The notes: generated from the letters alone by a model not told the origin. 64,000 nucleotides of DNA from Flavobacteriaceae bacterium (GCA_004762155.1 SIHP01000011.1:1-64000); one strand, 5' to 3'. Numbered from the stretch's first letter, positions 7,610 to 16,817 are shown. Program-made: numbers and translations.

Positions 7610-9766
7610 ATGAAACCAATTATTACATTTTTATTACTAACAATAACTACAATTTTTCAGGCACAAACTACCATTTCAGGTAAAGTTTTAGATCACAAAA
7701 ACCAATCAATTATTGGAGCCAATGTTTATTTAGATGGAACTTATGATGGAACATCATCTAACGAAAAAGGAGAATATTCTTTTACAACTTCAGAAAAAGG
7801 AGTTCAAACATTGGTGATTTCGTTTATTTCTTTTGAAACATATACCAAAACGGCTAATGTAAGTTCGTTTTTAAATAACACTATAAAGTTAAGAGAAGAC
7901 ATAAATACTTTGGATGCTGTAGAAATAAATTCTTCAAGTTTTGAAGCTGGCGATAATGCAAAAGTAACTGCTTTAAAACCATTAGATATTGTAACAACAG
8001 CAAGTGCTTTAGGTGATGTTTTTGGTGCATTCCAAACCTTACCAGGAACTTCTAATAACGAAGAAGACGGACGATTATTTGTTCGTGGTGGGGATGCAAA
8101 TGAAACACAAATATTTATAGACGGAGTTCGTGTTTTTAATCCATTTATTGCTACAGGAGCAAATTTACCAACCAGAGGACGCTTTTCTGCATTTTTATTT
8201 AAAGGAATGAGTTTTTCTACTGGTGGATATTCTGCTGAATACGGACAAGCATTATCTGGTGTTTTAGCTTTAAATACTATAGATCAGCCAACACAAGAAA
8301 AAACAGATATTCAGTTAATGACAGTTGGAGCAGGAGTTGGAAATACACAAATTTGGGGTAAAAATTCATTTAGTATCAATACATCATATATCAACTTAGC
8401 ACCTTATCAAAACTTATTTGCAAACAGAGATGAATGGATAAAACCTTATGAAAGTTTAAGTGGAGAAATGGTGTATAGACACACACCTAATGATAACGGA
8501 TTATTAAAATTATATGCTTCTTTTGGAAAGTCTAGTTTAGAAGTTGTTCAAAACAATATAAATTTTGATGATGGTTATCGATTTGGTTTAGAAAATAACA
8601 ACATATATTTTAACGGATCTTACAAGCATTATTTAAATAATGGTTGGACAGTTTCTGGAGGAATTGGTTATGGTTATGACGAATCAGATATTAAATTACA
8701 AGAAGATAAAGTAAAAGACACCGAAAACTCTGTTCATTTTAAAGTAAAAGCAAATAAGAAATTCTCTAATTATTTTAAATTGGATTTTGGAGCGGAGTAT
8801 TTTATTACTGATTTTAATGAAGATTATAACGCACAAGATGTTGGAACTTTTAAATATGGTTTTAACAATCAAGTATTTGGATCGTTTGCAGAAGCTTCAG
8901 TTTTCTTTTCTAAAAAATTAGCAATGAAAATAGGTGTTAGAGGCGAAAATACAAATGTATTGGATGAGTTTACTGTTTCACCAAGAGCTTCTCTGGCGTA
9001 TAAATCAGGAAAAAGTAGTCAGGTTTCTTTGGCATACGGACAGTTTTATCAAAATCCTGCAAAAGAATATTTAAAGTTTTCTACTGATTTTTCATCAGAA
9101 AGCGCAGCTCATTTTATAGCTAATTATCAATATGTAAAAAACAAACAAATATTTCGTGTAGAAGGTTATTATAAGAAATACAATGATTTAATAAAGTACG
9201 ATACGGATTTTTCAGAACCAACATCAATATACACGAATACTGGAAGTGGTTACGCAAAAGGAATTGATGTTTTTTGGAGAGACGGAAAAAATATTAAAAA
9301 TTTAGAATATTGGATGTCGTATTCTTATTTAGATACTGAACGAGATTATAAAAACTATCCAACGCAAGCAACTCCTAATTTTGCATCAAAACACAATGTT
9401 TCTTTGGTAGGTAAATATTGGTCAGAAGCTTGGAAAACTCAATTTGGATTGGCATATAATTTTGCATCTGGAAGAAGTTATACAAATCCAAATAAAAGCG
9501 GATTTTTAAACGAACAAACCAAAACGTATAATTCAGTAAGTTTAAATGCTGCATATTTAATAGATCAACAAAAAATATTATATTTCTCGGTAAACAATGT
9601 TTTAGGAACAGAAAACGTTTATGGTTACAACTATAAAAACGAGCCAAATGTAAACGGAGTGTATAACAGGCAAGCAATTGTTCCAAATGCCGACCAGTTT
9701 TTCTTTATAGGATTCTTCTGGACAATTAGTGATGATAAAAAAGACAATCAGTTAGATAATTTGTAA
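7610..9766 (+). CDS. TonB-dependent receptor
   Basis: A 718-residue outer-membrane receptor. A signal peptide (about 1-20) ends FQAQ. It is followed by a carboxypeptidase-regulatory-like beta-sandwich (about 20-110, TISGKVLDHKNQSIIGANVYL), then a plug domain with FVRGGDANETQIFIDGVRV, and a beta-barrel to the C-terminus. The ATG at 7610 starts a proper signal peptide; an in-frame TTG at 7574 would put hydrophilic residues ahead of it and is rejected. The substrate cannot be told from sequence. No SusD-like partner follows, which argues against a glycan SusCD pair. It lies between the AraC-type regulator and a DUF2141 gene with a matching promoter, so they likely form one regulon. Confidence 0.88.
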   Translation: MKPIITFLLLTITTIFQAQTTISGKVLDHKNQSIIGANVYLDGTYDGTSSNEKGEYSFTTSEKGVQTLVISFISFETYTKTANVSSFLNNTIKLREDINTLDAVEINSSSFEAGDNAKVTALKPLDIVTTASALGDVFGAFQTLPGTSNNEEDGRLFVRGGDANETQIFIDGVRVFNPFIATGANLPTRGRFSAFLFKGMSFSTGGYSAEYGQALSGVLALNTIDQPTQEKTDIQLMTVGAGVGNTQIWGKNSFSINTSYINLAPYQNLFANRDEWIKPYESLSGEMVYRHTPNDNGLLKLYASFGKSSLEVVQNNINFDDGYRFGLENNNIYFNGSYKHYLNNGWTVSGGIGYGYDESDIKLQEDKVKDTENSVHFKVKANKKFSNYFKLDFGAEYFITDFNEDYNAQDVGTFKYGFNNQVFGSFAEASVFFSKKLAMKIGVRGENTNVLDEFTVSPRASLAYKSGKSSQVSLAYGQFYQNPAKEYLKFSTDFSSESAAHFIANYQYVKNKQIFRVEGYYKKYNDLIKYDTDFSEPTSIYTNTGSGYAKGIDVFWRDGKNIKNLEYWMSYSYLDTERDYKNYPTQATPNFASKHNVSLVGKYWSEAWKTQFGLAYNFASGRSYTNPNKSGFLNEQTKTYNSVSLNAAYLIDQQKILYFSVNNVLGTENVYGYNYKNEPNVNGVYNRQAIVPNADQFFFIGFFWTISDDKKDNQLDNL

Positions 9767-9774
9767 AATAATTT

Positions 9775-9889
9775 GGGCGTTACCTAAAGGTCGGGCTTTC
9801 GTTACTCGCTTTTTTATGCTGAATTTAGTTCAGTATCTAAAAGAAAAATTCACAAAAAGAGCTCAAACAGACCACTCAATCCCTAACGC
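9775..9889. repeat. Small intergenic repeat with GCGTTA ends
   Basis: The segment starts GGGCGTTACC and ends CCCTAACGC, giving short inverted ends. Its interior (GGTCGGGCTTTCGTTACTCGC) is more G+C-rich than its surroundings. I recognise it as resembling a non-coding repeat scattered through flavobacterial genomes; that recollection cannot be checked here. Confidence 0.5.
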
Positions 9890-9992
9890 AAAAAAAAGAA
9901 ACTTAAGCTCAGAACCTTTGTTCCTATGAGCCTAATAGAAAACAAAATTTTACAAACCTGATAACATTAAAAACTTTAAATAACACAAAACA

Positions 9993-10025
9993 ACAATTCA
10001 TCCAATTAAAACAACAGTTCGGTAA
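9993..10025 (+). promoter_or_regulatory. Predicted AraC-type operator of the DUF2141 gene
   Basis: Half-sites ACAATTCATCCA (9993) and ACAGTTCGGTAA (10014) are offset by 21 bp. Over about 35 bases the region aligns without gaps to the operator at 7521-7553, and the second half-site keeps the TTCGGTA core. Confidence 0.6.
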
Positions 10026-10055
10026 GAAGTTTGATTATAATTAAAAAAAACGTCA

Positions 10056-10063
10056 GATATTTG
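10056..10063 (+). promoter_or_regulatory. Probable -7 element of the DUF2141 gene
   Basis: GATATTTG matches TAnnTTTG except for the first base and begins 42 bases after the start of the second half-site, identical to the TonB receptor promoter. Confidence 0.45.
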
Positions 10064-10084
10064 AATAAGCAAAAACGAAAAAAC

Positions 10085-10504
10085 ATGAAACAATTACTTT
10101 TAACAATAGCATTTATATTTATAGGATTAACAGCAGTTACCGCTCAAGATAGTTATTCGTTAACCATAAATTTTACAGGAATGGAATCTGACAAAGGAGC
10201 TGTTTTTATAGGAGTACATAATACCAAAGAAGGTTTTTTAAAGAAGCGATATAAAGAAGCTGTTGTAAAAATAACAGATAATAAGGCTACAGTAGTTTTT
10301 GAAGGATTACCAAAAGGTGAATACGCAGTTTCTGCTTTTCATGACGAAAACGATAATAAAAAAATGGATACCAACTTTATTGGAATTCCTAAAGAACCAA
10401 TAGGAATTTCTAATGATGCAAAAGGTTTTATGGGACCTCCAAAATATAAAGACGCCAAGTTTACAATTACCGAAAACACTGCTATGGTAATTAATATTAA
10501 TTAA
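10085..10504 (+). CDS. DUF2141 domain protein, secreted
   Basis: A 139-residue protein with a signal peptide (about 1-20, ending TAVTAQ) and a DUF2141 beta-sandwich (about 24-139). Family-typical stretches are GAVFIGVHNTKEGFL, LPKGEYAVSAFHDENDNKKMD and the later GPPKYKDAKF. The acidic DENDNKKMD loop suggests metal binding, but that is an inference. I take the ATG at 10085, which begins the signal peptide; an upstream in-frame start at 10031 adds basic residues and overlaps the predicted promoter. Its promoter is a near copy of the one before the TonB receptor, so both are probably controlled by the AraC-type regulator at 6481. Confidence 0.85.
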   Translation: MKQLLLTIAFIFIGLTAVTAQDSYSLTINFTGMESDKGAVFIGVHNTKEGFLKKRYKEAVVKITDNKATVVFEGLPKGEYAVSAFHDENDNKKMDTNFIGIPKEPIGISNDAKGFMGPPKYKDAKFTITENTAMVININ

Positions 10505-10641
10505 AAAAATATACCAAAACAAAATAAGCCTTAAGCTAAAAAAAAGTATTTACATGAATTATTTTCATGTAAGTATAAGATAGTTATTGCCTAGTTTTTT
10601 GAAAGATAATATTATATGAGATTTTTTTGTTGAAGATTGTA

Positions 10642-10658
10642 CTGAGCGAAGTCGAAGT
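10642..10658 (+). repeat. Half copy of a CTGAGCGAAGTCGAAG-type repeat
   Basis: CTGAGCGAAGTCGAAGT is the same motif that forms both arms of the hairpin upstream of trpA (55936-56004). Here it occurs singly, between the DUF2141 gene and the TPR gene. Confidence 0.6.
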
Positions 10659-10726
10659 ATTTTCATCAATGGAAAAAAGAAAATACAAACAACTTCAATA
10701 AAAAAAACAATTTAAAAAATAAAACC

Positions 10727-11356
10727 ATGAAAAAAGTACTACTACAATTAAGCATTTTTGTATTTACAATTACATTATCTGCACAAACAAATTACGATAA
10801 AGGAATGCAAAAAGCATTTCAATTATGGGGACAAAATAAAACCCAAGAAGCAAGTCAGTTATTTGAAAGAATTTCTAAAGCAGAAAAAGAGAATTGGTTG
10901 CCTGTTTATTATGCAGCAACAATTGAAATTTTAGGCACTTTTGGAATGAAAGACGAAGTAAAATTAAATTCAAAACTAACAAAAGCACAAGCTTTTTTAG
11001 ATACAGCAGAAAGTATTTTACCAAATAATCCAGAAGTAATAATTACACAAGCCTTATTAAACACTGCATATATAAATTTTGATGCACAAAAATACGGAAT
11101 GACTTTATCTGGTAAAAACATGGCTTTGTATGAAAAAGCATTACAACTAGCACCAAATAACCCAAGAGTTGTTTTAGCAAAAGCAGAATGGGATATGGGA
11201 AGTGCTCGATTTTTTGGAAAGTCTACAAAACCATATTGTAATCAGGTACAAAAAGCAATTACGTTATTTGAAAAAGAGAAAGATTTACCAAAGTATTATC
11301 CAAGTAAAGGCTTGGAAAGAGCGAAGAAGATTTTAGCACAATGCGAAAAAGAATAA
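10727..11356 (+). CDS. Secreted TPR-like protein
   Basis: A 209-residue exported protein. The signal peptide ends TLSAQ near residue 20. The rest is alpha-helical with tetratricopeptide-like pairs (about 25-60, 85-120 and 130-170), including ALQLAPNNPRVVLAKAEWDMG. Such periplasmic TPR proteins usually act as scaffolds, and no catalytic motif is seen. It follows the DUF2141 gene by 222 bases. A perfect copy of the 21-bp-spaced operator is not present before it, so it may be read through from upstream or have its own promoter. Three conserved Cys are absent; two single Cys lie near the C-terminus. Confidence 0.75.
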   Translation: MKKVLLQLSIFVFTITLSAQTNYDKGMQKAFQLWGQNKTQEASQLFERISKAEKENWLPVYYAATIEILGTFGMKDEVKLNSKLTKAQAFLDTAESILPNNPEVIITQALLNTAYINFDAQKYGMTLSGKNMALYEKALQLAPNNPRVVLAKAEWDMGSARFFGKSTKPYCNQVQKAITLFEKEKDLPKYYPSKGLERAKKILAQCEKE

Positions 11357-11445
11357 ATAACATTATTTAATCGCAGGGCGATAGTCAAGGGTTTAATTAC
11401 CAGGTTATTGCATCGAAAAATGAAAAAGGATAATTCTTTAAAATG

Positions 11446-11466
11446 CCTCGTGGGCTGGCCCCGAGG
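11446..11466. repeat. Small GC-rich palindrome
   Basis: CCTCG and CGAGG flank GGGCTGGCCC, giving a compact GC-rich hairpin in otherwise AT-rich DNA between two genes. It resembles the short palindromes found between other flavobacterial genes. The rest of the 294-base gap holds a terminator (11516) and no ORF. Confidence 0.55.
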
Positions 11467-11515
11467 TTATTTACTAAGAGAAAAAATTTTATGAATTGCT
11501 TTTAAAAAGTTAGAT

Positions 11516-11546
11516 CTCACAGGTTTTTAAAACCTGTGAGTTTTTT
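11516..11546 (+). terminator. Terminator behind the TPR gene
   Basis: CTCACAGGTTTT and AAAACCTGTGAG form a perfect stem followed by six T. It lies 160 bases after the stop of the TPR gene and ends any read-through before the DUF4252 gene. Confidence 0.85.
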
Positions 11547-11650
11547 ATGCTAAAATTTTTAAACCATATTACATTTAACTAAGAACAATAATTTAAATGA
11601 CTTTGTAACAAAATAGAATAGTTGTCGTCTTCCTTTTAAAACCAAGTATT

Positions 11651-12106
11651 ATGAAACAATTTGCTATATTATTTTTAATGAGTGCATTTTTAACGATAAA
11701 TGCTCAAGAAGGAAGTTTTAAAGAATTTTATAAAAATCATAAAGAAGATGCTGAAATATCTTTTAATGTTCCTTTGTCTTTGGTAAAATCTTTTATAGAT
11801 GAAGATGATGTTGATGAACAGATTTTAAAGAAAGCTAAGAGTTTTAAAATTTTAGTTTACAATAAAAGAGATAAAAACATTGTAAATGATTTTAAAAAAT
11901 TCTCTAGAAGAAACAAACTAAAAACATTAATAAGAGCTAAAGACGGAAAAGAGAGAGCCGAATTATATTACAGAGAAGACGGAGAGTTTATTAATGAAAT
12001 AATTTTAGTTGCTGGGAGCGATAAAGAAGAGTTAGTTTTTATGGGATTAAAAACTCAAAAAATGACAAGAGATGAATTAGCTTCTTTTGTAGCAAAGCAC
12101 AAATAA
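11651..12106 (+). CDS. DUF4252 domain protein
   Basis: A 151-residue secreted protein with a signal peptide (1-18, ending TINAQ) and a DUF4252 domain. This family is common in Bacteroidota and has no known activity. Recognisable parts are the helix SFIDEDDVDEQILKKAKSFKILVYN and the strand pair RAELYYREDGEFINEIILVAG. It is flanked by its own terminators and so is probably transcribed alone. There are no Cys residues and no obvious active site. Confidence 0.75.
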   Translation: MKQFAILFLMSAFLTINAQEGSFKEFYKNHKEDAEISFNVPLSLVKSFIDEDDVDEQILKKAKSFKILVYNKRDKNIVNDFKKFSRRNKLKTLIRAKDGKERAELYYREDGEFINEIILVAGSDKEELVFMGLKTQKMTRDELASFVAKHK

Positions 12107-12136
12107 AATACATAGTAGCGTTCTAGAGTTAGCCAT

Positions 12137-12173
12137 AAAAAATCCTCACAGTTTTAATCTGTGAGGATTTTTT
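12137..12173. terminator. Bidirectional terminator
   Basis: AATCCTCACAG and CTGTGAGGATT form an 11-bp perfect stem with A-rich and T-rich flanks on both sides. It sits between the convergent DUF4252 and amidohydrolase genes and can serve both. Confidence 0.88.
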
Positions 12174-12206
12174 TTAAGAATAATATATGAAAATAAGTAA
12201 CTCTAT

Positions 12207-13820
12207 TTAATACACTTTTTCACCATTTAAATAAGTGGCTAAAACTTTTGTTTCAGGAATTTTTTTGCTTTCCACAGTCATAATATCTTGATCAAGAATA
12301 ATAAAGTCGGCAAATTTACCAGCTTCAATACTTCCTTTTTCATGCTCTTCAAAATTAGAATATGCAGCCCAAATAGTCATTCCTTTTAAAGTTTCTTCTC
12401 TGGTTAAAGCGTCTTTCATTTGATATCCATTTTCTGGATAATTATTCAAATCTTTTCTTACCACAGCAGCATAAAAAGTTAAAAACGGATTAACTTGTTC
12501 TACAGGATAATCAGTTCCTAAAGCTACTTTACCGTAAATATTTAATAATTTTTTAAAAGCATAAGCACCTTTTATGCGATGTTCACCAACTCTATCTTCT
12601 GCCCAATACATATCCGAAGTAGCATGTGTTGGTTGAATAGAAGGAACTATATTTTTAAATAAATCAAAATCAAGACTGTCTACAATTTGTGCATGTTCAA
12701 TTCTCCAACGACGATTTTTTTGATTTTTAAGAACCTTTTCATAGGTTCTTAACATTACATAATTGGCAGAATCTCCAATGGCATGTGTATTCATTTGGTA
12801 TTCAGATGCTGCAATTTGCTCAGCAATTTCTTCATAACGTTTCGGAGAATATATTAAAGCACCAAAATGGTTTTCTCTATCTGAATATGATTTTTTTAAA
12901 GCTGCTCCACGAGAACCTAAAGCGCCATCTCCATAAACTTTAAAAGAACGTACGTTTAATTTGTTTGTTTTAATAATTCCTTTTTTGGTATAATAATCTA
13001 AGTTTTCCTGCGTAGCAGAAACCATTGCATACATACGTATTTTTAAATCGTTTACTTGTTGTAAACTATCTATTAATTCAATAGTGCTTTTATCTAAACC
13101 AGCATCGTCAACAGTTGTTAATCCGTAAGAAAAGTTAATTTTTTCAGCACTTTGTAATGCCTCAATTTGTGCTTTTTTTGATGGAGCAGGAGGGACGATT
13201 AAATCCATAGCATTATCTATTAAAACACCAGTTAATTTTCCGTCTATTTTAATGAATTCTCCACCTTCAACAGAAGATGTATTGGTAATTCCAGCTAAAT
13301 CAATAGCTTTCTGATTTACCAATAACGCATGTCCGTCAATTCGTGTAACCGCAACAGGAGTATTTGGAAATATTGAATCTAACTTTTCTTTGGTAGGAAA
13401 AACTTTCACATCCCAATCATTCTGATCCCAACCGCGTCCTGTAATAAAAGGAGTATTGTTTTTTTGTTGAAAAGTAACTAAGGTTTGTAAAACGTCGTTA
13501 TAACTTTTTGTTCCAGTTAAGTCTACTTTCTTTTGTTGTAAACCTAATCTGTAAAAATGACAATGTGCATCTATAAGACCAGGAAATACTGTTTTCCCGT
13601 TTGCATCAATACTATTTTTAGTAGTATATTTTTTTGTGATTTCTTCATTGCTACCTGTGGCAATAAACTTTCCGTCTTTAATGGCAAAACTTTCAATTTT
13701 GTTAAATTCATTATCAACAGTATAAACAAGAGCGTTTGTAACAATGGAATCTACTTCTTCTTGTTGTTTACAAGAAATGAATAGTGTTAAAATAGTAAAA
13801 GTTAAAAAATAATATTTCAT
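12207..13820 (-). CDS. Amidohydrolase, lipid-anchored, YtcJ-like
   Basis: A 537-residue metal-dependent hydrolase of the amidohydrolase superfamily, in the branch with YtcJ and N-substituted formamide deformylase. A lipoprotein signal ends LFISC at residue 17. Metal-binding positions seen are the GLIDAHCHFYRLG motif (HxH), the later NTHAIGD and RIEHAQI, and the catalytic Asp in ALGTDYPVEQVNP. The C-terminus returns to the beta-sandwich with GSIEAGKFADFIILDQD. The substrate is unknown. It is transcribed towards a shared terminator, and a palindromic repeat separates it from the next gene upstream. Confidence 0.88.
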   Translation of the reverse strand: MKYYFLTFTILTLFISCKQQEEVDSIVTNALVYTVDNEFNKIESFAIKDGKFIATGSNEEITKKYTTKNSIDANGKTVFPGLIDAHCHFYRLGLQQKKVDLTGTKSYNDVLQTLVTFQQKNNTPFITGRGWDQNDWDVKVFPTKEKLDSIFPNTPVAVTRIDGHALLVNQKAIDLAGITNTSSVEGGEFIKIDGKLTGVLIDNAMDLIVPPAPSKKAQIEALQSAEKINFSYGLTTVDDAGLDKSTIELIDSLQQVNDLKIRMYAMVSATQENLDYYTKKGIIKTNKLNVRSFKVYGDGALGSRGAALKKSYSDRENHFGALIYSPKRYEEIAEQIAASEYQMNTHAIGDSANYVMLRTYEKVLKNQKNRRWRIEHAQIVDSLDFDLFKNIVPSIQPTHATSDMYWAEDRVGEHRIKGAYAFKKLLNIYGKVALGTDYPVEQVNPFLTFYAAVVRKDLNNYPENGYQMKDALTREETLKGMTIWAAYSNFEEHEKGSIEAGKFADFIILDQDIMTVESKKIPETKVLATYLNGEKVY

Positions 13821-13953
13821 TTATTTATAATTGAAGGGTTAATTGATTTCTATAATAAGTTTGTTTATGGATTAGCAGATTACTTTTTTTTACTAAGTTC
13901 CAATCGTAATGACGAATAATATATTGACTTATTTTTATTTCATTTAGTTTCAT

Positions 13954-14035
13954 GTCATGCTGAACTTGTTTCAGCATCTCATCTTGATTAGATATACCTT
14001 AATAGTATGTGATCCTGAGACAAGCTTAGGGTGAC
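13954..14035. repeat. Palindromic repeat, about 82 bp
   Basis: The left arm GTCATGCTGAACTTGTTTC and the right arm, which reads inverted as GTCACCCTAAGCTTGTCTC, match at about 19 of 25 positions and enclose about 32 bases. The element is like the common flavobacterial repeat of the form GTCATCCTGAACTTGTTTC. It sits between the amidohydrolase and YyaL-like genes and has no ORF. Confidence 0.7.
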
Positions 14036-14046
14036 GTAAGTTTTAT

Positions 14047-16185
14047 TTACTTATTTATCTGTTCCAAAGCTTTACCAACATCAGTTTGAGGATACTGGCA
14101 AACTCTTTTTTTACAAACATAAATAGTGGTTTGACCGTTAACATATTTGTTTTTCAATAATGCTAATTGCGTATCTTTTTTACTACCAGATAAAAATGAA
14201 TTTGGTAAATAATGCTGATCAAATTCTTTACGTTTTTGTAAATAATCATCACCAACAATAGCAACATCATGCGGTTCGTTAACAAACCATGCCATTAACA
14301 TACTCCAATTCGCATAAAAGGTATGACCAGCCAAAACATTTTGTTTTACATTACTCAGCATTTTTTCTGATGTATGTATATAATCATCTTGATAAAAATA
14401 CTTTCCTAATAAAAATAAATTTTTAGCCATTTGTGAATTAGAAGATGAAATAACATTATCGCTAATTTCCATTTTACGAGCAATTAAACTCGGATCAACA
14501 TCAGAAGTATAAAAGAACATTCCGCTTTCTGAATCATAAAAATGAATCATTGTATATTTTAAAAACTCATGCGCTTCATTCAACCATTTTTCATCAAAAG
14601 TAGCTTGATACAATGCTATAAAAGCTTCAATAGTAAACGCATAATCATCTAAAAAACCATTGATAGATGATTTTCCGTCTTTAAAATTCCTGTTTAATCT
14701 ATAATCGGATTTTTTGCAGTTTTTTAAAATGAATTCCGCATTTTTTATAGCTGTATCTAAAAATTTAGGTTCGTCAAAAACTCTATATGCGTCCACATAA
14801 CCTTTTAACATTAAACCATTCCAAGCAGTTAATATTTTGTCATCCAAACCTGGACGAACTTTTTTAGCTCTTTCAGCCAATAAAATAGGCTTTATTGCTT
14901 TAATTTTTTCTTGTAATTCAGCCTCAGATAAATTATATTTTTTAGCAATTTCCGAATCTGATTTTTGTTTGTAAAGAATGTTTGAATGTTCCCAGTTTCC
15001 TTTTTCAGTAATACTATAATAATCTGCAAAAAGATTGTAATCATCTTTAAGAATTGGCATCAACTCTTCTTTAGTCCAAACATAAAATTTTCCTTCTTCA
15101 CCTTCACTATCGGCATCCAAAGAAGAATAAAAAGCTTCTTTATTATACGTAAGTTCTCTAGCAACAAAAGCTAAAGTTTCATAAACAATCGTTTTATAAT
15201 ACGGTTTTTTGGTGGCTTGATATGCGGAAGCATATAAACTTACCAATTGCGCATTGTCATACGTCATTTTTTCAAAATGCGGAACTTTCCATATTCCATC
15301 AGTTGAATATCTTGCAAATCCACCACCAATTTGATCATAAATTCCACCATCAGCCATTTTATCTAAAGTTGTAGTAACAGCTTCTAGTGCTTTTTTGTTT
15401 TTTGATAAATAATTGTATTGTAATAAAAACTGATATCCAATTGGCATTGGGAATTTTGGTACATTGTTTCGTCCACCATCTTTAGTATCTATTTTTTCTT
15501 CCCAAACAGAAAAAATTTGATCTAAGTCAGAATTTTTAAAAACACTTGTTTCTTTTGCTTTAAAAATTAGTTCACTATTATTAATTTCTTCTGTTAAACC
15601 TTTGGCTTGCTGTTCTGCTTTTTCAGGACTTTCATCTACAAATTGTTTTACTTTTTTAAGCATTGCTAACCAATCCTTTTTAGCAAAATAAGTTCCGCCA
15701 TAAATTGGTCTTCCGTCTGGTAAAGTAATTGCATTTAAAGGCCAACCGCCACTTCCAGTAAGCAATTGAATAGCATTCATATAAATTTGATCAATATCCG
15801 GACGCTCTTCTCTATCTATTTTTATAGCTACAAAATTATCATTCATATATTTTGCAACTTCTTCGTCTTCAAAACTTTCGTGTTCCATTACATGACACCA
15901 ATGACAAGCTGCATAACCAACACTAATAATAATAAGTTTGTTTTCTTTTTTAGCTTTTGCCAAAGCTTCATCTCCCCAAGGATACCAATTTACTGGATTA
16001 TGAGCGTGCTGTAATAAATACGGACTGCTTTCATTAGCCAATTTATTGGTGTATTTGTGGGTTTCTTTTTTTTTAGAAGTCGTTTCTTTATTATTTGTTG
16101 TTTTTTTCGAATCCCCTTCTTGTCCACAAGAAATCAAAGAAATGAATAATAATAAATAGAGTGTGTTTTTTTTTAGTTTTTTCAT
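14047..16185 (-). CDS. YyaL-like thioredoxin-domain protein, lipid-anchored
   Basis: A 712-residue member of the DUF255 / YyaL / SPATA20 family. A lipoprotein signal peptide ends LISCG (Cys at residue 20). Residues about 45-200 are the thioredoxin-like domain with the redox motif CHWCHVME and the typical KIDREERPDID and GSGGWPLNAI. The remainder is an alpha/alpha toroid resembling glycan-processing enzymes (KVPHFEKMTYDNAQLV, SSLDADSEGEEG, LTAWNGLMLKG). The activity is not established for this family. Homologues are often cytoplasmic, so the lipoprotein signal points to a periplasmic role here. The GNAT gene 12 bases upstream probably shares its transcript. Confidence 0.88.
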   Translation of the reverse strand: MKKLKKNTLYLLLFISLISCGQEGDSKKTTNNKETTSKKKETHKYTNKLANESSPYLLQHAHNPVNWYPWGDEALAKAKKENKLIIISVGYAACHWCHVMEHESFEDEEVAKYMNDNFVAIKIDREERPDIDQIYMNAIQLLTGSGGWPLNAITLPDGRPIYGGTYFAKKDWLAMLKKVKQFVDESPEKAEQQAKGLTEEINNSELIFKAKETSVFKNSDLDQIFSVWEEKIDTKDGGRNNVPKFPMPIGYQFLLQYNYLSKNKKALEAVTTTLDKMADGGIYDQIGGGFARYSTDGIWKVPHFEKMTYDNAQLVSLYASAYQATKKPYYKTIVYETLAFVARELTYNKEAFYSSLDADSEGEEGKFYVWTKEELMPILKDDYNLFADYYSITEKGNWEHSNILYKQKSDSEIAKKYNLSEAELQEKIKAIKPILLAERAKKVRPGLDDKILTAWNGLMLKGYVDAYRVFDEPKFLDTAIKNAEFILKNCKKSDYRLNRNFKDGKSSINGFLDDYAFTIEAFIALYQATFDEKWLNEAHEFLKYTMIHFYDSESGMFFYTSDVDPSLIARKMEISDNVISSSNSQMAKNLFLLGKYFYQDDYIHTSEKMLSNVKQNVLAGHTFYANWSMLMAWFVNEPHDVAIVGDDYLQKRKEFDQHYLPNSFLSGSKKDTQLALLKNKYVNGQTTIYVCKKRVCQYPQTDVGKALEQINK

Positions 16186-16197
16186 TTATAGATTTTC

Positions 16198-16737
16198 TTA
16201 GTCAATAGATATTAAAAAAGATTTACAAATTCTTTTATATAATTTATTGTCACTTTTTTTTGAATAACTTTTAACTTCAGATCCAATTTTATTATAGAAG
16301 TTAAAAGATTTAGGATGACTACTATTAATATAAATTTTTTGAAATCCTTTATTCTGATAATATGGTATTATTACTGAATTTAACCAATAACTTCCATAGC
16401 CTTTTCCTTTTTCTATAATATGAAAGTATTTTAAAAGGATAGTTTTTTCATTTTTAAAACCATCTAATTTTTCAAGTTTATGAATAGCTCCTCCAACAAT
16501 CGTTAAAACACCTTTTATTTCATCATCTTTTTCAATTGTATGTATTTCAAACCAAACTCCTTCAATTTTTTTTATCTCTTCTATATATTTTAAAGCATGA
16601 TAAAGCTCATCATAATCATCCCAGTTATTTTCAAGTTTCCAATTAACATATTTTGCTATTGGTAAAAATAACTTACTCGTAAATGTTTTATGTAATATAA
16701 AATTGGAGTTGTCACTTCTGGTTGAAATTATTGTCAT
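16198..16737 (-). CDS. GNAT-like acetyltransferase
   Basis: A 179-residue protein with the outline of the GNAT fold. The acetyl-CoA loop appears as IIEKGKGYGSYWLNSVI (Q/RxxGxG/A-like) near residue 110, followed by the helix/strand pair PYYQNKGFQKIYINSS and a C-terminal FYNKIGSEV. The N-terminal half is divergent, so the family call rests on the C-terminal part. The substrate is unknown. It lies 12 bases upstream of the YyaL-like gene on the same strand. Confidence 0.65.
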   Translation of the reverse strand: MTIISTRSDNSNFILHKTFTSKLFLPIAKYVNWKLENNWDDYDELYHALKYIEEIKKIEGVWFEIHTIEKDDEIKGVLTIVGGAIHKLEKLDGFKNEKTILLKYFHIIEKGKGYGSYWLNSVIIPYYQNKGFQKIYINSSHPKSFNFYNKIGSEVKSYSKKSDNKLYKRICKSFLISID

Positions 16738-16817
16738 TTAATAATTTGTTTATTAAAACATATTCAATGACTGAGATTGAATAAATCATTGAATACGTTT
16801 TATTAGATATTTAATTA

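Noticed and set aside
9375..9686. 103-residue minus-strand ORF within the TonB receptor gene
   Set aside because: It is a shadow frame of a clear coding region, with Cys/His-rich composition typical of antisense reading.
10551..10571. TACATGAA / TTCATGTA hairpin after the DUF2141 gene as a terminator
   Set aside because: No T-run follows on the plus strand, so it does not qualify as an intrinsic terminator there.
10686..10716. A third AraC-type operator before the TPR gene
   Set aside because: CAACTTC and CAATTTA occur but are 18 bp apart and too degenerate to match the 21-bp pattern.
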